In this document: piece after piece, positions 22,116-33,800 of the stretch
Position numbering within the stretch: position 1 is the first letter of the stretch
How the letters are laid out: each line of letters starts with the position of its first letter
Assembly: GCF_018143015.1 (NCBI RefSeq)
Contig: NC_054741.1
Coordinates: forward strand, 49,801,048 to 49,865,047
Direction of reading: 5' to 3'
DNA: 64,000 nucleotides
Source of the DNA: Lytechinus variegatus
Lineage: Eukaryota; Echinodermata; Echinoidea; Temnopleuroida; Toxopneustidae
Translations under genes and position numbers: made by a program
The notes under the pieces: model-generated
What the model was told of the DNA's origin: nothing
Databases searched by the model: none
Seen by the model: only the letters and a program-made list of their open reading frames with translations

Positions 22116-24312
22116 AAAAATCAAAATTAAAACTTGAGCATCAACCAGTTCAATTAAAAGGAAATAGGGGAAATTAAAATAGAAAAGGAAATAAGAAAAA
22201 GAGAGATTAAAGGTCTCCAGAACCCAGCCCCAGCACTCACAGACGGACCTCGCTGATCAACAGGAAAGCGAAAGAGATGGAAAAGTGTACCAAATATTTG
22301 AGCATTCTTTGACTATTCTTCATTTAGTTTGATTATTTCATATATATGTATACATATATATATATATATGTATATATGTATATGTAATATATGCATATAC
22401 CAATGACGATAAATGAATGTGAAATAGGAAGGAACCTGCACAATAAGGCAGAGATTGTAGGTCTCTTTAAAATATGAAATCATCAATGAAGGAGATGAGG
22501 TGTAAAAAGACACTAGATACTTAGACACTAAAAAAAATAGAATAGAGATTGATAAGGAAACATAAAAGAGGGGGGTGTTTGGAACTTCGGAGTTGGGTGA
22601 GCAAAGCCCGAGACGGGACCAAAAGAGATCGGGTCGGAGGGTAATAGGGAGAAGATCGGACTGAGATCCATAAGTAACGACGTCCACTACCACTTACGAT
22701 TGGACCTGTTTTTGTCTTTTATATTTCAAATCCACAATATAGGTATATGCGCATTTGAATCATTATTTTGTAAGTTTCTTCTTTCCGTATCGCCTTTAAA
22801 AACTTATTTTGTTGTTGAGTGTAATGCCTGAGCCACGGACAATGCAATCTGAGCATTGATTGTTTAAACGTCCTCATATGCCATAAAGCAAGATCCGCCC
22901 AAATGATGTTTAAGAATAATTTATGGTGATTTTCCAATTGATCATTAATCTAACATAGTTACGACGAGGAAGATCTTTACAAGAAAACAGGGTCGTTCGT
23001 TAGCTTGACTTCCCCCTTTTCTTGGTATTTATTCTATCCAAACACCCACCCATGATTTGCGCGATATTTTACATCTCAGGAAGTTTATAGCTCATACAAT
23101 TATGGCAAAACTTCCTCGTTCTATATGCTTATAATCTCTCAATGGATAGTGAGACAATAACCATTTCGAGCATTTCAAACGACTACGGGGCTGAATTGTA
23201 TCCAAAAAGTTCACGCTTCAGGGCTTAAGTATAAAACATCAAATTCTTTCGACAGGGGTAATAACACCATATTCAATGGATTTTTCTGACAAAAGCCATG
23301 ATGACGCAACAATAGAATTCCCCCTACTCTTCCACCAAACGCTGTACTTTGCTTTGTATTCATTTTAGAAACACAAATACTATCCCCCTTCTTCAAAATT
23401 TGGCTGTGAGCGTGTGAAGCGAGATACTCTTGTTCTTTGATACCTCTCTCTACAACAAACAAGGAACGCCACTTTTTAAACATATAACATGTACAGGACT
23501 GCCATTTGTTTGCGCATGGTGTCAATTGAAAAGCCATATCTGTTTTTCTTCAGTGACTATATAAAGAAGCATGTCAACAAACTTCAGCTTGCTGTATAGT
23601 GTTTGAAATGACCAAATTATTTTATTCCCATCGTAATCCATTAAAGCACCACAGAACTCAGTTTGAATGGAATACCATCGCATGAATATTGTTATGATGT
23701 GGAGACTCTCATTTCCCAACAATTTCAGCGAGCCGGAATTGTAAATTGATATTCATCAGATGAGCTGTAATGAAAACAGAATATTCAGTAATCATTATTG
23801 TGATTGGCAGCGGCCATAACACTGGACCAGGATATATATTATATCACTTCTGATGTTTCATGTTCAAGTACAAGGAATTATGGTTCGATAACTAGATATG
23901 ACGATGAGGTGATCTTCAAAGAACATTAGCTTGAAGGGCGACAAACGCTACTTGAGTGTCTGATTACACATTTTAGGCGGAAGCAGTTCCTATAGGGCTT
24001 ACAATTACATGTGCTGTGGAGTATATTGCTGGTGAAAATTCACTTTCGAAACCATTATCATAATTATCGTGTAAATATACAGCGGTTGCAAGCCTTTTAT
24101 TTTACATTTTCGCCGAATGTAGCATGAATTATCTCTCTAATTGAGATGCCACTAATCGAAACTCGTGCATAGATTGCACGTAGACAATTAAAACTGTAAA
24201 CACTGTCAAGAGCATGCATGGGAGTGCTCTTGAACAATGTGAAGACTATTGATTGCCGTGAAGATAAATCATTAGTGGTAAATTTTGTCTTGTTGATATC
24301 GTGATTCGTCAG
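22116..24312. other. Upstream flank or leader intron of SLC10-1
   Basis: It contains a TA/TATG tract (~22340-22385) and no supported coding exon. A TATATAAAG box at 23558-23566 is a candidate proximal promoter. AG at 24311-24312, twenty bases before the SLC10-1 ATG, could be a leader-exon acceptor. Confidence 0.35.
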
Positions 24313-24331
24313 AAAGGAGAGGACCACCATC

Positions 24332-26041
24332 ATGCTACCATCCCTTGGTAACATACTCCTCGCCATCATCTTCTTGAGGGTGGGCGTGGCCGGGGCGGAG
24401 TTCAATTATACCACTTTACCAACAGACTTTGTCACCGTGGAGGAGGGAAAGGAAGCGGGCTTGCGGATGAACCTTACCGGCATCACGAAAACTCTCCAGA
24501 TTGAAACATCGAGTAGCGATCTGCAAAAGTTTACCCTCGAGCAAGCCAGCTTTCAGGTTAACCCCATCTACGAAACGATTCTGTATCCCAATGGTTCGAC
24601 AGGCCAACGACTCAGAGACGACGGAATACAGACTATAACGATTATGATAGGAGGTATTTCATTAGGTATTAGACAAATTGACTTTGTGGTGAGGGATGAT
24701 ATGGGTTTATTGGACCCTAGGTTTCAAATCCAGCCGTTTATTGTCAAAGTGATCCGGACTCCAAGCTCAGTGGGAACTGTATTCACCTATATCTTGTTGG
24801 TGTGGCTAATGATCAGTTATGTCACCATGGGGGTAAAGATAGAATGGGGCGTCATCAAGAAAAAGATGAAGAGACCATTTGGCGTAGTGATCGGTGCGAT
24901 GTGTCAATTTATTGTGATGCCTGGCATAGCTGCGCTCCTGGCGAGGGTGTTGAATCTTGAACCTACAGCGTCAGTGGCTCTCATCATCGTTGGCTCGTGT
25001 CCAGGGGGATGGCTCAGTAATGTCTTCACCCTTTTGCTTGATTGTGACTTGGTCTTGAGTCTTACAATGACATTCTGTTCGACGGTGATTGCCCTGGGTA
25101 TGATGCCATTGAACCTATTCATCTATGCCACACCATACGCCAGGAACAACAGCAACATCAGGATACCTTTCGAGCAGATCTTCATACAGCTTATCACGTT
25201 GGTCGTACCTCTATTCATAGGAACATTCCTTGCTCATAGATACCCTCGAGTGGCTAAATGGTTCCGAAAGCTCCTGAAGCCTATAGCGGTTGTTCTTGTC
25301 CTTGTCGGATTTGCTGCTGGACTCTGGGCCAACTACTTTGCCTTCGAGTCTCCTGCAGACATCTATCTCAGTGCGATTATATTACCTTGTGTAGCCGCTC
25401 TCCTGGCTTTCTTTGTGAGTAAACTCACTTGCTTGTCTAACCATTCATCCATCACCATCGCCATAGAAACAGGGTCTCAGAATGGTCTCCTAGCGACATC
25501 TGTTATAGCATTTTCCTTTCCTCAACCGGAAGCGGATCTCATGACCAGGGTTCCCGTTCTCTTCGTCACCTTCATTTTCATCGAAGGGTTATGTATGACG
25601 GCCATATACGTGGTCATGAAACGGTTTCCCGGTCGATTTGAGCTTCCAGATGATGACGATCGCGTCGACCACGACGACTTAGGTGATAAAGCAATTAAAT
25701 TTGAACCATCGCATGAAAATGGAAATACAAAATTGGACATATCATCAAGGATAGTTGGGGTTGGTTCCAGTGACTTCAAACAGTCCTCCAAACCAAGAAA
25801 GAAGACTAAACAATCATGGATGTTCTCGAAGTCGACTCAGGTCGACCTTGACGAGATTCGTCGAAGTTCTGATAATGCCAGGTCGAACGTTATGTCCCAG
25901 GTCCGGTCCCATTCTAGATCTGTTTCCCATGTCAACCATGCTTACGACGCTGAGGAACATGGACCAATATCTGTGTATAATATCAGCACTGCCACAATGG
26001 ATGATACTGCGAACCAGAATGCTCGTCAAGTCTATATATGA
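24332..26041 (+). CDS. SLC10-1: SLC10-family sodium/bile-acid-type symporter, uninterrupted CDS
   Basis: 569 residues in one exon. Residues 1-22 form a signal peptide (ILLAIIFLRVGVAGA). Residues 23 to ~145 are a predicted extracellular domain with N-glycosylation sites. From ~146 follow the hydrophobic SLC10 helices. CPGGWLSN (C223-N230) and the E379-T-G-S-Q383-N motif carry the residues that, in the bacterial homologue ASBT, bind the two sodium ions; FSFPQPEADL follows. The last ~140 residues form a cytoplasmic tail far longer than in the neighbours, with an acidic DDDD patch, RRSS (PKA-type) and RSHSRS. It ends in VYI, which fits a class II PDZ ligand. N-terminal signal plus ectodomain resembles the SLC10A3/A5 branch. 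It is the most divergent of the four copies: it lacks their QCG start of the mature domain and their Cys-rich motif after the last helix. Alternative: a retrogene-derived copy. Substrate unknown. Confidence 0.93.
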   Translation: MLPSLGNILLAIIFLRVGVAGAEFNYTTLPTDFVTVEEGKEAGLRMNLTGITKTLQIETSSSDLQKFTLEQASFQVNPIYETILYPNGSTGQRLRDDGIQTITIMIGGISLGIRQIDFVVRDDMGLLDPRFQIQPFIVKVIRTPSSVGTVFTYILLVWLMISYVTMGVKIEWGVIKKKMKRPFGVVIGAMCQFIVMPGIAALLARVLNLEPTASVALIIVGSCPGGWLSNVFTLLLDCDLVLSLTMTFCSTVIALGMMPLNLFIYATPYARNNSNIRIPFEQIFIQLITLVVPLFIGTFLAHRYPRVAKWFRKLLKPIAVVLVLVGFAAGLWANYFAFESPADIYLSAIILPCVAALLAFFVSKLTCLSNHSSITIAIETGSQNGLLATSVIAFSFPQPEADLMTRVPVLFVTFIFIEGLCMTAIYVVMKRFPGRFELPDDDDRVDHDDLGDKAIKFEPSHENGNTKLDISSRIVGVGSSDFKQSSKPRKKTKQSWMFSKSTQVDLDEIRRSSDNARSNVMSQVRSHSRSVSHVNHAYDAEEHGPISVYNISTATMDDTANQNARQVYI

Positions 26042-26149
26042 TAATTTTAATAGACGAATCTGTACTACAAAAACGTTTTATCATGTTTTATGGGCTGAGG
26101 GGGGGGGGGGGCGCAAACGTACAGAAGACGGAATTGAAACAGGAACAAC

Positions 26150-26592
26150 GTAAAGTTTATTTCACGTTTCCTCTTATATCAAAGTCAAAATGTCATCAAA
26201 TTGATGCCATATTCCCATTTTTTCTTTCGTATCTTGTTATATGAAATTAGCTTTATTCGAATTCTACCAAGAACTGAAAAAAATGATTGCTAACCGATTA
26301 ACAGTGCATTGGTTATTCATTTCTGCAACTTATTTTATTATATAGGAGACACTTAATTCACACGTGTATGAAAAAAAAATGATTTATATAATCATATAAA
26401 TAAATAATAATAATACAAATAACAAAAGGAAAGTTGGGATGTGACATCATCAGCCCACCAAATGATTATTCATGATGACGTGCATATATATATTTTTACA
26501 ATATATTGCTAAAATTTAAAATTCATTAACTTCGTTAGTTGAATTTTACTATATTTATTTAAATATTTTCGGCCTGGGGTACCCTTTAAGTT
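26150..26592. mobile_element. MITE, 'CCGGGCTGAAA' family, overlapping the SLC10-1 3' end
   Basis: The right half (GACATCATCAGCCCACC, ATTTTCGGCCTGGGGTACCC) matches the right arm of the element at 37581-38401; the left end is degraded. AATAAA at 26399-26404 inside it is the nearest good poly(A) signal, so the SLC10-1 3' UTR may be partly MITE-derived. Confidence 0.6.
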
Positions 26593-28145
26593 GCTGTCAC
26601 ACCAAGACTATTCAGTTAACATTTGCCGACTTATTTAATTACATTTCTTGATATCAAATGTTGCCATTTGTTGATAACACAAAATGATTTCTTGAAATCA
26701 ATAATCAATTATTAATATACAGATCTTGATTTTTTTTACTTGCTTGATATCAAGATAAAGGATGAAAAAATGAATTCTACATCGCCTGATCGTGACCGCC
26801 CCTACAGGTAATCTGTAACCATGCATGTAACACATAAAGTAAAAACTGAACAAAACATGGGGTATCATTCAACTTTTATATTCAATGCGTTTAGTACTCA
26901 CAGCTCTTATATGTAGAAAATCTCAGGAATTATACGAGTGTTGCCATTTTCCCAATGTTAATCTGTCCTAACATTTAAATGTAGATTTATGTCATCTATG
27001 ATGTCTTTGATCATGTTGATTTCTATCAGCAGAATCGCCGATCCTAGGGGCAGGGTGAAGCGATCTACCCCAGTGAAAAAAATGGGGCAAATATATCAAT
27101 TTGCCCCCAGTGATTTTTAACAACTTGAAAAATTCATATTTAATGCATATTGACTGTAATGATTCATTCTACCCTGAAATTGATAATGATTTTCTTTTGA
27201 ATATTATTTTACAATATTTCTAAATGTTTTTTTACGAAATCATTTATATGATTTCACTCTGTGCACTTAACATCGATTTTTACCTTTTTAATTGTAATAT
27301 CTTTTTACTTAGAATGCGTTTCACTTTCAATTTTCACGATCATTTTCTTTGCTCTTTTTAATGTTTTGAAAAGATATTGGTAAATAACCTCTCTCTTACG
27401 CAATCAAATGAAGACCATACATTATATATCTCAAAATACTATTATTAAATGTGAATAAAACTTTGTCCGTGACATTTTTATTTTAATTTCTTGTAATTTA
27501 GTATGTAAAAATATGCATAATCTTCTTGGATTAATCAAAATTTCAAATATTGTTATAACGCAATAATTTCTATCATGATTAAAGCTGCTTTAATATGCAT
27601 GGTATGTCAAAACGATGCTCATAAAACAGTACTTTCACCATACACTCAATTTTGCCCCCAACCCTCCCTCTCTCCCTATCTCTCTCTCTCTTTCTATCGC
27701 CTCTTTCTTCGTGGCCTCTTCTATCTCATTTTTCTTAACTCCTTTTTAGGTATACTTTCACGCGTGAGATAGATCTTTTCATTTTATGTTTAACATTTCG
27801 TAACAAACTGACACAGTTCAAATATAACAATTTCCTGTAACTACAACAAAGTATTCTCTTTTCGAATGTAGAGTACATCTATCCATTTGAATAAATTGTG
27901 AGATGACAAAGGGCTGATAAGAATATGAGAGAAAGAGAGATAAATAGAGAGGGATAGAGAGACAAAGGGAGGGGTGAGGAGAGAGGGAGAGATTTGTTAA
28001 GAATGCAGAAATACACCAATGAGCATGTTGAGAATGTTTATACAATTACTGTCGGAAGAATTGCTATTAAGGACATTGCGTTAAAAATGTTGAGAAAATG
28101 AATAGAGTTTCTTCATCTGCATTAAGTAATAAAGATATACATAAG
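26593..28145. other. Gene-free sequence between SLC10-1 and SLC10-2
   Basis: No gene was recognised. There is a CT-rich tract at ~27655-27715 and a GA-rich tract at ~27925-27995. Confidence 0.5.
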
Positions 28146-28311
28146 ATGATGACGACGACGACGACGACGACGAGATGATGATGATGGTGGTGGTGGTGGT
28201 GATGATGATGATGATGGTGATGCTGGTGGTGATGATGGTGATGAGAATAGCGATGATAACGATGGTGGTGATAGTGGTTGTGATGATAATGGTGGTTATA
28301 ATGATGTTGAC

Positions 28312-28342
<31 letters not shown>

Positions 28343-28546
28343 GCGATGATGATAATGGTGGTGGTGGTGTTGTTGGTGGTGATGATGATGACGACGATAG
28401 TGATGATGATGACGATAATGGTGATGATGATGATGATGATGATGATGATAAGGATACTTATAATGGTGGTGATAGTGGTGAAGGTTGTAAGCTACATTGT
28501 GAACGCGGGTATCATTACGAAATGATAATGATGGTGTGGTGATGAG

Positions 28547-28579
<33 letters not shown>

Positions 28580-29060
28580 GGTGATGATGATGGTGGTGGT
28601 GGTAATGATAATGATGGTAATGGTGATGATTATGATTCCATGACGATGATGATAATGATGATGGTGATGATGATGGTGATGATGATGATGATGACGGCGA
28701 TGTTGTTGTTTTCGTTGTTGTTGATGATGATGATGATGATGGTGATGATGGTGGTGGTGGTAATGATAATAATGATGGTAATGGTGATGATTATGATGCC
28801 ATGACGATGATGATGGTGATGGCGATGTTGTTGTTGTTGTTGTTGTTGTTGTTGATGATGTTATGATGATGACGGCGATGTTGTTGTTTTCGTTGTTGTT
28901 GATGATATGATGATGATGATGATGGTGATGATGGTGATGATGATGATGATGATGGTGATGACGGCGATGTTGTTGTTGTTGTTGATGATGATGATGGTGA
29001 TGATGGTAATGATGATGATGATGATGATGCCATGGTGATGATGATGATGATGATGATGAC
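28146..29060. repeat. Long imperfect GAT/GGT/GTT trinucleotide array
   Basis: About 900 bases of GAT with GGT, GTT and GAC variants. Longer units recur inside it: GATTATGATTCCATGACGAT near 28627 and again near 28788, and GGCGATGTTGTTGTTTTCG near 28696 and 28873. A unique-looking block with ATTGTGAACG occurs near 28495 and again near 29100. Poly-Met, poly-Ser and poly-His reading frames across it are artefacts. Confidence 0.9.
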
Positions 29061-29568
29061 TCATATAATGATGGTGATAGTGATTGAGGTTATAACCTAT
29101 ATTGTGAACGTGGTAATCATTTGGACAACATGATATAAGAGAACCAGTCCACTCTCATAATATTTATACAACCTTACATTGCATCTTATAATGTTTACTA
29201 GTTTCATTGTATTATATTTGTGTTCAAACACCGGCTAGACATACATGTAGATGTAAACGCTGCAACACTGCAAGCAATCACTTTTTTATTCACGTGTTTG
29301 GCAAATCCATAACACGACACACCACCTTAATTAAATTAGTTTAATCAAATGTTAGAGCACCATTTTCATCATCAAAATTTAATATCATCTTCACGAACTT
29401 TCTGTGTTTAGATTTAGTGATAACAAATCTCTTACATTCATATGAATGGTGGCTCTGAATATAATCATGACTTGTTGGTTTCGCGATCGGTGCATGGTCG
29501 CAAAATATTATGCCTGTGTCGGCTAGTTCACGATTTAGGTAGCAAATTATATTTTTTCTTTCTTTCGT

Positions 29569-29602
<34 letters not shown>

Positions 29603-30479
29603 TTCCTTCCTTCCTTTCTTTCTTTCTTTCTTTCTGTATGTAGGTAAGTAAAAGTTATTCCGCATGTACCAATCAAAAACATATAGTTCAAATATGTACT
29701 GTATAAAGATGTGTTTAATCTAATAATAATCTCATTCCATGAGGGTTAATTTTTTTTAAGTTTTTTTTTTATTTTATATATATAACTATAGTGACATAAC
29801 TATAGTTTAAAAATATAATTAAAGTGACATCGCTCAGTAAAGTTTGATAATGTCATATTTGTCAAGCTACTGCTTCGGATACATCCTAGATTTCCCGAAC
29901 GATCCATATTATCTTCTGATCAATTAGAATTTTCATGATAAGGAACATAAGTGAAGACAGCATAGAGAATTTAAAACAAACATTAATGTGCTACAACAGT
30001 GAGGATTGACTCCATTGCAGTGGGATAAGGTTCTCCCAACATATTAATTAACAGTTCTGCACATACCCACTTGCTACGAGCAAAAAATACACAGAAATGA
30101 CGGCCCCCTCACAGCTGCATCTACTAAATGCTAAATAAAATAAGCTTATATCGTCATATACTTTTGTATGTCCACATGCGTATCCCACCACAAACATGTG
30201 CTTCTAGGGACCTACGCCGTCTTCTGTATACATAAGTTGTATATATTTATATTCTTTATGGTAATTGATTTCATATGAATTCCTGTTAAGAAAATGAAGA
30301 AATTTTGTAAGATGGAGGAAAATTAATGTTTATTTTAATTGAAATGAAATGAAATACTAAGCATCTTACGGGAATCGCCCCATTTCAGAAATACATGTAC
30401 TACTTACTCGATTTAAGGCATTGTGTGGAAGACTAATTATTCACATTCATGTTAATATCAATTTTATCCTGTTTTGCAG
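29061..30479. other. 5' flank of SLC10-2
   Basis: It contains a (TTTC)n/(TTCC)n tract at 29556-29634. TTTTGCAG at 30472-30479 directly precedes the start codon and looks like a splice acceptor, so SLC10-2 probably has an upstream non-coding leader exon that I could not place. Confidence 0.4.
29556..29634. repeat. (TTTC)n / (TTCC)n microsatellite
   Basis: About 80 bases of TTTC units with an internal block of TTCC units. It lies ~850 bp upstream of the SLC10-2 start codon. Confidence 0.9.
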
Positions 30480-30480
30480 A

Positions 30481-30807
30481 ATGACCAACATGGCTACCTC
30501 AAATTTGATTCTTATCTCACTACTGTCGATGGCAGCGACGATGACTACCGTCGATGCTCAGTGCGGATCTGTCACCCTTGTCAACATCAGCTACACAGAG
30601 GATTTCGTTTACGTCTACGAAGGACGCCAGGCAAACTTCACATTGACCATTGATGACGTGGTTAGCGATGGGATCCTCTCTTTCAGGTCAGATAGCCCAC
30701 GTCACTTCGAGTTGAAGGACCCGGAAGTGACCTTTAACCTGTCAGTGGGTGGAGGTTATCCAATGAACATCACTTCGACTATCATTGGAAATGTGATATC
30801 GATCGAG
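30481..30807 (+). CDS. SLC10-2 exon 1: signal peptide and ectodomain
   Basis: It encodes residues 1-109, including QCGSV at the mature N-terminus and FVYVYEGRQANFT. It ends in phase 0 before GTAATG at a position (after ISIE) where none of the other three paralogues has an intron. Confidence 0.9.
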
Positions 30808-33800
30808 GTAATGTGTTTTCCTTGGAATCGAAAACGATCATTTGGAAATCGTGTTATTTGATATTTTTAATGATTTAATGTGACTGCTAGAAAACAATAA
30901 AATGGTACCAAAAAAAGTTTTTTCATCGTTATGTTTTTTGTTAATTATAATAAAATGATGTTCGAAAAGATTGACAGATTTTCAAATGTGGTATCTAAAA
31001 CTTACCTTTTGCAATGAATAGCCATCAGAAGCTTCACCAAAAATGCAAAATCAGTCTCGTCAATAACGGACCCTAGATTTGATATAAATATGACGACGAA
31101 TATTCAATTACAGTCTTGAATGTTGATTGACAAATGGGAAGAGAAACAAATTGGGTCATGATTGACCCCTAATAGTATCTCAAGCTAGACGATGATATCA
31201 ATATACATATGAGATACTTTATAAACTTTAATGGTAAGCATTAAATCGTGAAATGTTATTTCGGCGAAGGAAGGACGCAGCGCGTCTTTTTGGTGCCGAA
31301 ACCCTGTTCGGCTAATACTCAACACAAGAATTACCTTTTTTTCATATTTGTAATTGTCAATATTAGACATGGAATAAAATGATAATGAATGAGGTTCCAT
31401 TATTTTTTTCAGGAAATGGAAATATTATTTACCCCTGAAGGCTCAAATGGCGTCATAGTTGTCGGTTCTCAAAGCGTAGGCGTCCGTCGTATTCCAAACG
31501 TTCTGCAATTGATTTACATCTACACTCTACTTGCATGGGTAGTGATAAGCTACATATCTATGGGTGGCAGCATGGATCTCAAAGCAATCTGGGAGAAAGT
31601 TCGACGCCCTTATGGTATCCTGATTGGTCTGTTTTGTCAGTTCATCATCATGCCTGCTCTTACTTACGCCGTTGCCCGTCTCATTACTGGTAAATATTTG
31701 TTTAACCATGGACCTATTACGACCGTAGGCAAAAAGATTGGAGCCAGTTGAAAGTTATTGGTAAAATAATTAAACTCACAAGCACATGGATAAAAAAAAT
31801 GTTCAGGGTGATAGATTAAAGTTTGTTTGATTTACAAATATAATTTGAAATACAATAATGTTCTTAGCTGTGTTCGTAATATAATGTGAAAAGAAATTAT
31901 GTCGGTCGTATCATTTACAAGTATCTTAATATCTGTGGTTTTCCAGTTATTTTGATACTGTTTTACTTATATGTTGCATCAAATCGCATTGACCCCCCAT
32001 CAAACTATTTCTCTGATATGATATTTATTTATTTAACTATCAGATGAGCCTACAGCAGCAATTGGTATCGTCTTGGTCGGCACATGTCCTGGCGGATGGT
32101 TAAGTAATATCTTCAGCGTTCTTCTCGATGTCGATTACACCTTGAGCGTGACCATGACATTCTTCTCCTCCATCATCGCGCTCGGTATGATGCCCCTCAA
32201 TCTCCTCATCTACGCCACGCCCTTTACTGGTGGTGACGCACGACTTGGCACACCATATGTCGACCTCGTCCAGCAGCTCGTCATCCTCATCCTACCCGTC
32301 TTCCTCGGTATAGGCCTCTCCTATAAATTCAAGAAGTGAGTTTTTCCTTTATGCTATCAAATCAAGCACACACTGGTGAATTTACTGTATACATGGCATA
32401 AAACGTATATGAAAATATAGATCTTTTTTTATTAATATCTAGGTTAGTTCAATTTATGGCAAGCCTGTGTTATATCATCAGGCTCTTCCAATGTTTCGGG
32501 TTACTTTCTTTTCTAATTTCTATATATGATTCCTTATTCGGTCGTTATCTGATACGAATGGTTCATCAGTTCTTAAAGTAAAATGCACATGCATTGAAAC
32601 ATGACTTATCCCTCCTCTAAAACAAGCAGAATATATAGGTGTTACATGAACCATCTGTCATTTTAAATGATAACCACTCAAGTTGGAAGTCGTTTGTTTG
32701 TAAATATATACCACTCACATGACACATGATGACATAATCCATTCCAATATCGCTGAATCATTTTTCGGCGCATCTAATAAATTCAATTTACTTTCTAAAT
32801 TGATGCAGGGGCGGAGCGGGGGTATTCTGTTAGTGGGTAAGATAACCTAAAGATGACGTCATCTTTTTTCTCAATAGAAAAACAAGTTGTTTATTATCAT
32901 GAGAGTTACACGATCCTATCCTCTCTTTCTGTAATTCATCCTTCTTCCCTTCTTCCCCTCTCCTTTTCCTGTTTCCCCCACTACTTGAATAATGATAATC
33001 GAGGCGGCAACCCCTGCCCCCATGCTTCACCACCTCTTAAAATTGATGATTGCATAATCTCCCCTATCAACAAGCTGATATTTATGAATTATGTATCATC
33101 GTTTTACACAGATTCAGGAAGTTTTGTGATAAAGTCATTAAACCGATCTCAGCCCTTCTCATCATATGTGGAGTGTCGCTTGGTGTTCCAGCAGACCTCT
33201 ATGCCTACACCACGTCACCACTTGAGGTAATAAGGTCTAAAATGTGTAAAATGTGATGGTATATTGCTATCCATTCAACCACCACCTTGATTATGAATCC
33301 GGGATAAATCCTACCCCATCCCATTCTACATACTCTCCTTGATAATGATGATGATGATGATAATAATAATAATAATAATAATGATAATACTACTACAGCT
33401 ACTACTACTAATAATAATTATAATAATTATAATAGGCATTTATTTAGTGCCATCTATCTAGAAAATATTCTGTTCCGAGGCGCACAAGAAAAGAAAGAAT
33501 GAGAAAGTTTGGATGAGTGTCAAAGTGCCAATAACTAATACTGTTAGATAAGATAAGACTTCAGTTAAGATTGGAAGGTCTTCAGTGATGGTATAATTCT
33601 TAAATTCAACGGCAAATTATTCCAGACAGAAGGTGCTGAGGCAGAGCAAGCTCGCGCACCATATGCTTCACGTGTCTTGGGAGTCTCAAGAAGTTGCTGG
33701 TGTGATGATCTTAGGCTACGAGCTGGTGTATAAAGCATGACAACTATACTTTGATTATTTTTTTTTTTGCAATCAGAACTGGATCGCCAGTATAATCACC

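Noticed and set aside
22313..22693. A 126-residue minus-strand reading frame
   Set aside because: A third of it is translated TA/TATG repeat and I recognise no domain; a transposon fragment is possible but unsupported.
28175..29064. Poly-Met, poly-Ser, poly-His and poly-Ile reading frames
   Set aside because: All lie within the GAT/GGT/GTT array.
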